NCBI GenBank assembly: GCA_010094045.1
Contig: ML986578.1
Coordinates: 1,054,001-1,118,000 of the forward strand
DNA: 64,000 nucleotides
Direction: 5' to 3'
From: Lojkania enalia
Lineage: Eukaryota; Ascomycota; Dothideomycetes; Pleosporales
The notes beneath the pieces were generated by a model, which had not been told where the DNA came from, did no database searches, and saw nothing but the letters and a program-made list of their open reading frames with translations. This document shows positions 11,677-21,678 of this stretch, piece after piece. Position 1 is the stretch's first letter, and each line of letters begins with the position of its first letter. The position numbers and the translations under genes are program-made.

Positions 11677-14079
11677 ATGTCTTCGAACCCGCCCGCAATT
11701 CCTACTTCGTCCAAAGCGACAACATCTTCCGGCCAGCTCTCACCAGCGCAGACACAGCCTAGTTCCATCGCGACTGGTGATAGTTACGGCCAGCGGCGAA
11801 GTGGGGGTAATAGCTTCGGAGCGGGGGCGTCGACGCGCTCCTCGCCAGCGCCAAGGAACAACCAGGGGTTAAGGAAGCAGAACAAGGCGTCAAAACGCTT
11901 CCGGCAGTCGGATGAGGATGCCATCGCCGAGTCTGTGAGTTTTCAAACTCCCGGGTTTGCAGGGTAAAGGCTCTAACACGGTGGTACTAGCTCAGCATGC
12001 GTCCCTTCAACAGCCGGAAGGGTCAGACATCGATCACCCATCTCATGAACTTTAGTCTCCCTCCGCGCCCGCAGAACTATAATCACTATACTTCGTATGG
12101 ACACGGAAGCAACTCTCGGAGGAATCCGACCTGGGGTTTGGGGTCGGGATATCACGCCATTGACAAAGCAAGGTATATAGCCCCTCTAAATGCCTCGGGA
12201 CGAGTCCGCAACCACCACAATGGTCCTCAATTCGTAAACGCGTACTGTTGGATCATCACACTAACAGCGCAGCAGATATGTCCATGCCAACTACCGGTTC
12301 ATCGTTGACCCACGCGGCGACTATCGCGACCAGAGTGTTGATGCCGACATCCACCTAGACTGGAACTCTGTCCTGCAGATACTCGCCTCCACACAGTCTC
12401 AGGATGCTTCTTGCCCGATCTGCCTAGGGACGCCGGTAGCCCCGAGGATGGCAAAGTGCGGCCACATATTCTGTCTGCCCTGCCTTATACGTTACATGCA
12501 CTCCGAGGAAGAGGGGAAAGCCCCGGAGAGGAAGGCCCGATCTAGGAAATGCCCACTTTGCTGGGACACCATCTATATATCTGATACTCGACCTGTGCGT
12601 TGGTATACAGGCCAGGAAGGCCCGCCTCCCCGAGAGGGCGAGGATGTCGTCCTTCGTTTGGTAATGCGGCCAGCTGGAAGTACGCTGGCATTGCCCCGAG
12701 ATGGGGCAGATGCACTTGGCAAAGAGGAAGACATTCCATGGCACTTTGCTGCCGAGGTTATGGATTATGGGCGTGTTATGCGGGGAAGTGAAGACTACAT
12801 GGTTGAGCAATATGATGAGGAGATTCATGTGTTGGAGCGGCAGGAGAAGGAGGATGAGCTCATGTTTGGAGAGGACAATGTGGAGTGGATGCGGAAGGCC
12901 ATTCGTTCAATACAAGACGCGAAGGAAAGATTGAAGGGCATTGGTAATCCACTGGAGATGCCCACCAAACCTACAGAACCGAAACTTAAGAAAGCCCCTA
13001 TTGTGTTCCACGGATATCAAGAGACGCCAGAGATGTACACCATTCACAATGCAACGAGGTCGGGTCAAAATGTTCCTTCCAGTCAAACTCCGGTGCTCGA
13101 TCCGGGTGATGGAACGATGCCTTCAGCTTCCGGCCTCCATGACCTAGAGATATCTCAATCAAGAAAGCTTTCAGTGTCTTCGCATTCATCAAAAACAAGC
13201 CATGGCGGTATCAGCTCAACACTAGCAGAGGTCCGCAACCGTCATCATCACGAACACCATCACGCTCCCTCCGAATACTACTTCTATCAAGCGCTCTTAC
13301 ATTATTATTTGTCTCCTTTGGATATCCGCATCTTGAAAGCTGCATTTGGCAGCTTTGCATCCTTCCCTTCGACCATTCTGCCTCGCGTCGAACGCGTGTC
13401 CACTGGACAGGTCATCGATGATGAATTGCGGAAAAGGACGAAGTATCTTGCACATCTACCCTACGGGTGTGAGGTCAATTTCTTAGAATGTGATTGGACA
13501 GATACTGTTTCCCCCGAAGTGTTAGAGCGTTTCAAGCCGGAGATCGAGAAGAGACGAAAGAAGAACCTAGACAAGGAGACAAGGGAAGAGAAGGCTCGGC
13601 TTCGAGCGGAGAAAGAAGAGTATGCGCAGTTCGCCTCCGCGAGAAGGAAAAGACCGAGCATCCCAGAAAAGTTCTCGGTGGATGATTTCCAGCCGCTCGC
13701 ATCTACAAGTGTTCCTAAAAACGACATACAAGCAGACGCCGAGAGCGCTTCCACATCGCCTCCATGGCCATCGAGACGAGGCCAGGGCTTTGCTTCTCTT
13801 GCTTCGCCGTCAACGAGTCCGTCTGCACCCCGCACTGTCTGGGGCACAGCTGCGGTTGCTCCAAGTTCGCCGGTCATGGCACCACAGGAGCCCGATACGC
13901 CTGATGATGGCTGGCTTCAGGGATGGGAGAAGGATTTGCTGCAAGAAGAGGATTTGGTCGCACAGGCACAAGGCATATCTCTCGCGGATGGCGAGACACC
14001 GAAGAAAGGCGCAGGTGGTAAGAAGAAAAAAGCGAAGAAGATCACGCTAATGAGCACAAATGTCAGGAGGGGAGCATGA
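11677..14079 (+). CDS. mag2: RING-finger E3 ubiquitin ligase, Mag2/RNF10 family
   Basis: The family ubiquitylates small-subunit ribosomal proteins during ribosome quality control (yeast Mag2 on uS3; mammalian RNF10 on uS3 and uS5). Exons 11677-11934, 11991-12172 and 12276-14079 close in phase to 747 residues. The disordered N-terminus leads to the family block SLSMRPFNSRKGQTSITHLM, split by intron 1, then KARYVHANYRFIVDPRGDY, rebuilt across intron 2. The C3HC4 RING runs from CPICLGTPVAPRMAKCGHIF (Cys near 192) to KCPLCWDTI. Downstream are the conserved YYFYQALLHYYLSPLDIRIL and PYGCEVNFLECDW segments, a basic coiled stretch (KKNLDKETREEKARL) and a Lys-rich tail. The start at 11677 (MSSNPPAIPTSS) is chosen because the upstream in-frame extension is Pro/Ser-rich leader-like sequence. 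An upstream ATG at 11431 is the alternative. Confidence 0.9.
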
Positions 14080-14224
14080 CTTGGAATTCAAAGGCTATGT
14101 AACATTGGTATCATGATATATGGCAAAATGAATAACATGCTTTTCCTTTCATCTAATCCCGTTTCTTGTTTTCTCTCTCTACAATACACTGAAGTGGTGT
14201 ATCGTTGTGATCCCCCCAGAGCCT

Positions 14225-15133
14225 CTATATCTGCTTCCTGTATATCCAATACTCAATAGGCTTGTCAGTCCAGCTGACAGCCCCTCTCTCGCTCACCCTC
14301 CTCTCCTCCGTCACTCCACAGCGACTCAACGTCTCTCGGCAATATTTCCTTGTGCCCCTCACAACCCTCTCCAAGCTGACCAAAACGGACCAACTCTTCA
14401 TCTGTTCGAGTACAGCGTCGACCTGTCGACGCACGAGCTCAGGACCAAACTTAATGTTGTCGCAGAATATTAAATCTGCTGTTCGTACCCGCGTAACCGT
14501 TTCCCTCTCTACGAAAATATCGCCCTGGACAAGAGAAACTGCACGCTGCAGCTCGGCAGTAGTACCCATGTCTCGCGAGCTGATGCCCTTTGGCGGCAAC
14601 GACAGAGCAGCTTCGACAGCCCGCTGCAGGGCTGTAGCCGCCTGATGCCGTTCGACGTCTAGCTCGCAGCCCAGTGCCTGACACCCCGACTCCAGATACG
14701 CCTGTAGCACCACGTTGCCGACACCCGACCCCAGATCGACGAAGCTGCTAGTTGAGGAGACTTGGAACTCATTGAGCATGGCACTAATGAAGGATGGCGA
14801 TTGCTCGCCGTATGTGGTCTGGCTGTCAATATGCTTCGCACGCTTGATGTTGGCTATGACTGGGGAAACAACCGCGTCGTAGGCGTGAGCCAGCAGTTTC
14901 TGGGCTCGATCAGATCTTGGAGGTTGTGGACGGCGGGGTGGTGGCTTGGTGCTGGTTCTGGTGCCGGTGCTGGTGCTGGTGCTGGTGCTGGGTCTCTTCT
15001 TCTTGGAAATCCCTGACGAGGTGCTACTGGCGGAGAGAGGCTTGATGCAAGGGCAGGCTCGAGGACTGCCAGTGGTGGCGGCTGTAGTGGTTGCTGGGGA
15101 TAGGCTCTTTCGTGAACGGAGCTCATATGCCAT
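14225..15133 (-). CDS. Short DOT1-like methyltransferase-domain protein
   Basis: DOT1 enzymes methylate histone H3 lysine 79 using SAM. This frame has the characteristic DOT1 motif I, FVDLGSGVGNVVLQ, at about residues 131-144, followed by GCELDVER, and upstream YGEQSPSFISAMLNEF, which fits the DOT1 lead-in helix. The usual NNFAF substrate/SAM loop is replaced by FCDNIKFGPELV, so the first Asn is Asp. The 302-residue length is much shorter than a full fungal DOT1. The N-terminus is Ser/Thr/Lys-rich with a Ser-Thr dipeptide repeat (about 49-58) encoded by a trinucleotide-like repeat at about 14940-14990. I prefer the ATG at 15133 (MAYELRSRKS) over 15238, because the upstream extension is hydrophobic and unlike a nuclear protein. 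Probably a divergent paralogue with an unknown target. Confidence 0.75.
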   Translation of the reverse strand: MAYELRSRKSLSPATTTAATTGSPRACPCIKPLSASSTSSGISKKKRPSTSTSTSTGTRTSTKPPPRRPQPPRSDRAQKLLAHAYDAVVSPVIANIKRAKHIDSQTTYGEQSPSFISAMLNEFQVSSTSSFVDLGSGVGNVVLQAYLESGCQALGCELDVERHQAATALQRAVEAALSLPPKGISSRDMGTTAELQRAVSLVQGDIFVERETVTRVRTADLIFCDNIKFGPELVRRQVDAVLEQMKSWSVLVSLERVVRGTRKYCRETLSRCGVTEERRVSERGAVSWTDKPIEYWIYRKQI

Positions 15134-15608
15134 TATTTGGTAGTTAGAATAGACGACTAGGAGGGTGTAAATTGAAGATTTTATGACGGTTAATGTTGAG
15201 ATGAGGGTAAAATGGAGTCTATATCCAGTTGGCGCCATCTTGAGAATAATAGGAACTACAAGCTATTGTAGTGTTGCTATTATATGAATAGACGTCGATA
15301 TGGGTTGATTATTACTATTGTATGAATAGAGGTCGTGGCGGTTGAAATATGAAGTTTGGATTTAGTACAGTTGATGGAAACAATGGGATTAGGGGATTGA
15401 TGAACTGATTGCTTAAACAGCTTTAAGGCAGAATACGTATTATGATGTGAAGCCGGCTTTATGTTATCTAGCTATTCATAATACTTAAGCTTGGAAAATA
15501 AGAATTTCCCAAGTTCATGAGAAATGTAGAGACTACTTAGAACGGATATCACACCTTGAATCAGGCAATATGTCTTGTGAAAAGCTTGTATAGACTAGTG
15601 TTTGCGGT
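15134..15608. other. AT-rich intergenic stretch
   Basis: The stretch lies between two minus-strand genes and contains an imperfect direct repeat: a 19-mer beginning attatatgaatagacgtcg (near 15280) recurs as attgtatgaatagaggtcg (near 15318). No coding signal is seen. It should include the promoter of the DOT1-like gene and the 3' UTR of the FMO gene. Confidence 0.45.
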
Positions 15609-17518
15609 CTACACTAATTTAGCCTCAATCGCCTTGATTTGTAGCGCCAAAAACCTCGAGTAAATCCTACAAAGTGCGAGATTCCCACCAAAATACCAGA
15701 ACCCGGGATGCCCACTAGGCCTCCACATAGCATTTAATTCTCCCTCATCATCTAGATCCCATACATCCTTACAACGATCTGCTACTTGATCCCCAAGCGC
15801 CTTTCTTACGGAAGTTCGCATGTTATCGTAGCCAGTTGCTAGGACCACGATATCTGCCTCTAATTTCCTCCCATCAGCTAGGATGAGTTCGTTTTCGCTA
15901 AAGCCTTTAATTCCATTAGGCGATTGGGCAATTTTAACCTTACCATCAATTATAAGCTGTGAACAGCCTACGTCGATGTAATAACCTCCACCGCGCGTCA
16001 TATATTTGCGGAAGATACCCGACTCGTCGTGACAGAAGTCGACATTGAAACCGGCTTTTTTAAGCCCCTCAAGATTATCATTCTCTGCCTCAGAGATGCG
16101 TTTAGTAGTGCCGATATTCAGTGCAAATTGAACCGGTATTGGTAGACTCTGACCAAAGACATCGGCATCTTCTGTTGGTGGTCCAGTCTCGTCATATAAT
16201 CCTTCATGAAGCATGAAGCCACCCTTTGAGGCTTGAATAACGCAAGTACCACGGCGTTGGAGCATTGTTACTGAGTCTGCACCGGCTTCGTAGTAATTTT
16301 GTGCTATGTCGTGGCCGCTGTTTCCGGTGCCTACGACGATGACTTTCTTGTCTTTGAGGTCGCCTTTATACTTTGACGCATCCTCATGTTGTGATCCGTG
16401 GTATAGAGTCCCTTTAAAATTGTCCTGGCCAGGTAATGAAGGGATCCTAGGCTCCCCTGAATGTCCCGTGCAGAATACTACATGTTTCGGGTGTAGCGTC
16501 CTCTCGGCTCCATCGCCACGCCTTAGTGACACTGTCCAATTCTTCTCGGCATCCGAATAACTAGCTTTAGCAATAGTGGTCGAAAGCCAGACATTAAGCT
16601 CCATCAAGCTGGCATACGCTTCGAACCAGTCGGCAAGTTTGTCCTTAGGAGTGAACATAGGCCAGTTCGCTGGGAATGGAAGGTATGCCATGTGGGTATA
16701 CTGAACAGGATCGTGTGTTACGAGCGTCCGATAACGGCGTCTCCAATTGTCTCCAATCTTTGCATTTTTATCAATAATTAAGCATGAAAGACCAAGAGCT
16801 TGGAGACGAGCGCTCATGCTAAGGCCGGATTGTCCTGCAAAATGCATCAGCAGCGCGTGTGAAGGAATCGAACGAGAAGTTATCGCTTACCAGCACCAAC
16901 TATTAAAACAGTAGGATCCTCGTCTAGAAACTCTTTCTGTCTCTCTCTCCTCTCCAACCAGTTTCCCTCCTTTACGCCTCCTTTCAGCGAGTTATTCCCA
17001 CCATGGGGCCTCCTTACCCCCGCAATTTCTTCCATTCCCTTCAGTTCTTGTAATGACGTGCTAATCATATGAGCCTTCCAAGCACCATCATCGCCCTGCG
17101 CCAACCTAATTATGCCCTTTCCTCTTCCAACCTTTGTTTCGAAGTGAAACATGGACACAACCCATTCAAGGCCCTCGATTGGGGACTGAAAGTTCGGCGC
17201 AAACTTGCCAGTCTCCTGAAGTTTGAAATTGTTAAACTGTGTTACCGACATGTGCTCTGAGAGGAACTCTGTCATCTTTTGTATACCACGAATTGTGCGG
17301 AAATCCCAAGTTAAAGTAAGAAAGTCGCGCCACCAACTTTCAGAATGCACAATGTTCTTGAGTTGCGCTGCATCGCCGCTAGAAAGCACGGAAGTGAATT
17401 TGTTCAGCCATACTTGTGCAATTGATTTAGGATCGCGTTCCGTGGCTCTGGTAGTTTTCTTGACATCTGATTTGAGGTAAATAGGAAGAGTTATGTCGTG
17501 GGGGTGTTGCGTGAGCAT
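15609..17518 (-). CDS. Flavin-containing monooxygenase with NTF2/SnoaL-like N-terminus
   Basis: A class B flavoprotein monooxygenase that should use FAD and NADPH. Exons 17518-16891 and 16834-15609 (56-nt intron) give 617 residues. Residues about 30-170 (WLNKFTSVLSSGDAAQL, WWRDFLTLTWDFRTI, VVSMFHFETKVGRGKG) resemble an NTF2/SnoaL-like alpha+beta domain placed before the oxidase. The FAD Rossmann motif VGAGQSG (about 208-213) is split by the intron. Then come an FMO-like segment FKGTLYHGSQH (about 349-359), the NADPH motif VVGTGNSG (about 376-383) and the late motif VVLATGYDN. All cofactor motifs are intact. The start at 17518 is the first ATG of the frame. It lies opposite a Zn2Cys6 regulator across about 1 kb. 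The substrate is unknown; fungal relatives include uncharacterised YUCCA-like enzymes. Confidence 0.88.
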
Positions 17519-18518
17519 GTTGACTAATGAAGGAAAGAAGAGCTCCGAAAGCACTACTAGAAGAAGATTCGAAAGAGAATATAGAACTTAAAGTATCTAT
17601 CGAACTCAGATTTGGAAGTTATAGGCTCAGCATAACGCCAATATCGGAATACCAATTAAGGGAATATGGTAGGGCCCAATAAGTTCAATAGTAGAGCTCG
17701 GTCGGTGGGACATGGCCCGAACACTCTTCGTGGGGAGCATCGACAAAAAACAAATCATGGACATCATCGGAATCCGGGGCCTTCAGTGGCTAATATCTCT
17801 AGCACGTGAAACAAAGCTTGAACTGACGGCCATACTCAGGCACCCTGCTGACCTTGTTGAAAGGCCTTTTCAGATTAGTTCGCCTGCCGCCACCTTCCGG
17901 CTTATTAGGAAGTCCCTGCGGGGAAATTTGTGACTATATCTGAAGATATCCGAGGAAATTAGAGCTCTCTTGAATATTAATACCATGAAGCCCCCGAGTT
18001 TGCATTGCCAGGAAGTAGAGTTAAGGGAGAAGCCAAAACTCCGCAAAGACGATACTATATTATGCTATAGGTTAATTTCAATTGCAACAAAGCGAGTATA
18101 GTACACTCTTAGCATATCTACAATTAACCTAATACCTTATAATAATAGGCCGACACTGGAATACAGTCCAGACACAAATAATATTCGGGAAGAGACTGGC
18201 CGGCCACTCGGGGAAGGATGGGCCGGGTGGGGCTTTGGTGGAAAAGGCCAAGAGCGACCATTCCCTACTTGAAGTCTTTCTAATCAAATGACGTGCAGCA
18301 TAAGATGAACATCGCGAACACATTACACTCAATTCTGTTCAGCAGTGAATGAATTATTATTTCCATAAGTGGAATGTTATCCGCCTGCAGCGTCGGCCCG
18401 TGTCTATCCGTCGGTTCGCTATCCGTGAATCTCCCGGACAGAAATATTGAGAGACGTTTGCCTCGCTGGAGTCCTTCGGGCCATGTAAATACTACGTCGT
18501 GAAAAGCGTGAAGTCAAA
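17519..18518. promoter_or_regulatory. Divergent region between FMO and Zn2Cys6 regulator
   Basis: A 1-kb gap with no supported gene; the frames at 17712-17933 and 18129-18332 have no domain. It contains the 10-mer CTAGCACGTG at 17799-17808, which recurs upstream of two other genes in this window. It should hold both promoters. Confidence 0.45.
17799..17808. promoter_or_regulatory. CTAGCACGTG element between FMO and regulator genes
   Basis: Ten of the twelve bases of the element found before the Swc3-like and EF-G genes, here 281 nt upstream of the FMO start and in the opposite orientation relative to that gene. Confidence 0.35.
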
Positions 18519-20859
18519 ATGAGCGAAGCGTTGACCGAGAGCCGTCGGCTAAGCAAGACCGTGTAAGTCACTAAGCGATGCGAAAGAATACCAGCTCAAT
18601 AATTAGGTGTATCTTATGTCGTCAGCGCAAAATTCGCTGTAATAGGAAGCTTCCAAAATGTGAGAGTTGCACAAGGGCAGAAGTTGATTGCCAATATAGT
18701 AAGTTCAGCTTTCAAAATGTCTTGGGTCCCAGAATTCTGGTTTCAAAGTCAAGCATATGACTGACAGGTGTTTTTGCTTGAAGTTAGGGTCAAAAATAAA
18801 CCAGGTCTGCGTGCAGGATATGTGTCAGAACTTGAGGAGAGATTGGGTATGTGCAATAATCCACGAGGATGCATAGCGATTTCCTGAAGCTCACAGGTCG
18901 TAGCGAAGGTAGAGAAGGAGATTCAACTCTTAAAAGCTGATCGCACAGGTAAGCGTGCATGCTTTTACTGCTATGAGCAGGCACAACTAAGGACCAACTG
19001 GGTAAAGCACCGCCAATAGATATCCCTAGCGAAGCAGCTTCCAGTCCACCCAGCCATTCACCTCGGGGTGCGCCTCACAGTCTTTCTAATGTTAGTCCAC
19101 ATAGCATGAGGTGCTCCTCTTTTGATCTAGACCCACTTTCAGTAGCCAATTTGAAAGAGCTATGTGCGGCCTGGTTCGACAGATATCATGCTTGGTTTCC
19201 CATTCTACATCAGCCATCTCTCCTTGAAGTCCTCGATACGGCACCGATTCTAGAGAGTACCATTTACTATTCCGTTTTCAAGGCAATTGCAGCTGTTACA
19301 ATGACTCATTCGCATCAGATGGATATACTCACTTATGAGCAACGACGGCAATGGTCAGAAGATCTACGACGCCAAGTATTGATAGAAGCTATCGACCAAC
19401 TGTCCTTGCAGTCGCTACAAGCCGTGTTGATATTAAGTATAAAGGACTACGGCGCAGGTTGTTTGAGCGAATTTTGGAATCTCATTGCTCTTGCAAAGCG
19501 GTCGGTAAAATTTTAAATTTTAAATTTTATTATTTTTGACGAGAACCGTTTCGGCAAGTAGAAATAATCAGCTAAGCATTACTTACAGGATGGGGACACA
19601 ACTTGGCTTGCGGGACCTTGTCGCAAACCATTGCGAGAACTACAACCAGGTCTCCAAAATCCCACCACGAATGCTTCCGTTGCCCATTTCTCTTGTGAAC
19701 AAGGAGGAGAAAATCCGTGCTTACTGGATGACTGAAAGTATGTGGACCTACCAATATCTTGCTTTTCATTATTATTGACCTTCAGCTATAGTTCTTGACG
19801 GCTCGTCCACGATTGGAGCTGCATGGAATCTGAACATCTCGACCCCTGAAACTTCGGGGCTCTTGCCATGCAGTGATACGGTATGGGCCTTTCCAGAAGC
19901 AGTGATAAGTGTTTGGTCCTTTGGCGATTTCGAGATCGCCTCCGCGTATTCCCTATATGTTATGCTTGTTACTAACGAATTATTTCACGTTCATCGTTTC
20001 TTGCAGCAGTCATTCGATATACAGTCTACCACTCAACGAGTCCAATGGCAAAATGAAGGCAAGGCGGTAGACGAGCGCCTTATAACTTGGCGGTCAAAGT
20101 TCGGCACTGCTTCGATCCGGATGAGTGCGGAAAGCGGAACTTCTTATGACCCAAATATAATCATGACACGGTGCACATTAGATCTGTAAGTCTCAGACCT
20201 TCTGGGAGGGCACAGTCGCTGATAATTAAGTAAGAGCGATATTATCCCTTTACCAAAGACTAGCCTTACCGCCATCCGGAGTAGAGGAGGTTCAAGGTCC
20301 CTGGTATCATGCCATACAGCGCTGCTTAGACGCATGTGATAGTATTACGAATACCCTAAGAGGCATGCATGACAGCGACTTGGAGAACATCAACCCCTTG
20401 CTAATCCCATCCATTTTCGTTGCTTCTAGGTTCTTTTTAGGTGCGAAGGTACCAAGGGACTTTCCCAATTCATGCTAATTAGATACAGTCCATGCCAAAA
20501 TTCTCAATGTAGAAATACCACGGAACCTGGACCTCCTCGTTTACTGTCTCAAAACATGCGGGCTACGATGGGCTCTCGCTCGGCGTCTTGAAAAGGTTAT
20601 TCGCACCGCAACTGCCGATCACAAATTACCCTCCTCCATGTCATCCCTCCCTGTGCAATTCTACGATCTCCAGTATTCATATCTGGATATTGACGAGGCT
20701 CTTCGTACCTGGGCCGAGGGTCTGAAGCCATGGATGCATCTCGCTGGATTGGAACATCCAGCGTTGCAGCAGAACTCCATCCTATTGCCAAATATGGGCT
20801 TCCTAGCGGCCACTGGCGGAGAACTTATAGTAGACTCGGTCCCTATTACTGAAAATTAA
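18519..20859 (+). CDS. Zn2Cys6 fungal transcription factor
   Basis: A nuclear DNA-binding regulator. Nine exons were needed: 18519-18562, 18607-18698, 18784-18846, 18904-18948, 18981-19500, 19589-19737, 19786-20185, 20235-20440 and 20489-20859. They close in phase to 629 residues. The binuclear zinc cluster spans residues 16-38 with spacing C-x2-C-x6-C-x6-C-x2-C-x6-C (CILCRQRKIRC, CESCTRAEVDC) and is split by intron 1. A linker (KNKPGLRAGYVSELEERL) and a short coiled coil (KVEKEIQLLKADR) follow, as in typical members. A Pro/Ser spacer leads to the middle homology region beginning LKELCAAWFDRYHAWFPILH. Exons 3 and 4 are the least certain because several splice sites are possible. I chose those that keep the linker and coiled coil open. 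The target genes are unknown; the neighbouring FMO is a candidate. Confidence 0.85.
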
Positions 20860-21678
20860 TGTAAATTCTTCCTACGCAACTTATTTCTTAGTACTCAAGA
20901 CCACTTTTATGACCTGGGAATGGGATTTGGGGTGGACAAATAAGGCCTTGCCTGCAAAGGGTCTTGTAGATTAGCGGAAGCCTTTCGAATAGAACTGGAT
21001 CCCAAAAACTCAAGAATATTATCCGCGTACAGGAGCTATAGTTCTCTTTTCCCATGTAACGCTGTGCTAGCCTTGGCGTTTGTGCTCTATCCCTGCATAT
21101 CCACATTCCTAATTCGGCAGCCGCCCCTGAAACATACAGCACGAACACACCCCACACCTCGACCTAACGTTCACAAAGCCGTCATCAGATCTACTCTTCG
21201 ACATCATTGTCAACCTATAATGATCATTCATATGATCATGCGTACCTCTCCACCAGACAGTGGCACGGTATGCTCTTCCGTCATATATTCCAATGGAATT
21301 GTCATTTCCTATAGCACAACATCGACCACGAGGGCCCTCGAGCTTAAGATATGTCGGAATTTTATCGTGACTAGGTATAAAAGTCCTAGGAGGATATGCG
21401 GATGATAATGGAAAGTCTAGCATTAATTGTTAGGATGGTGAAGTGACATCGAGTTCTAATATAGTTTGATTAGGAATGACCAGGCTTTCGTTCCTTCGAC
21501 CGCCTTCCCTGTCCGTTTACCCTGCAAGTGTTGTACCTTCTTTCCGCACACATGAATTTCATTGCACGACCTCCCGATAGCATAGGTACTTGCACTCTTC
21601 ATTCAAAATATCCCATTCCCCATCATAGCCTTGCGGGTCTATTTTTTCCCTCCCTGGCTATTCTTCTACGTGTCCGTT
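20860..21678. other. Intergenic region upstream of GH92 gene
   Basis: Overlapping short frames occur on both strands (for example 21064-21423), but none has a domain or signal peptide. Probably the 3' UTR of the regulator plus the promoter of the mannosidase. Confidence 0.4.
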
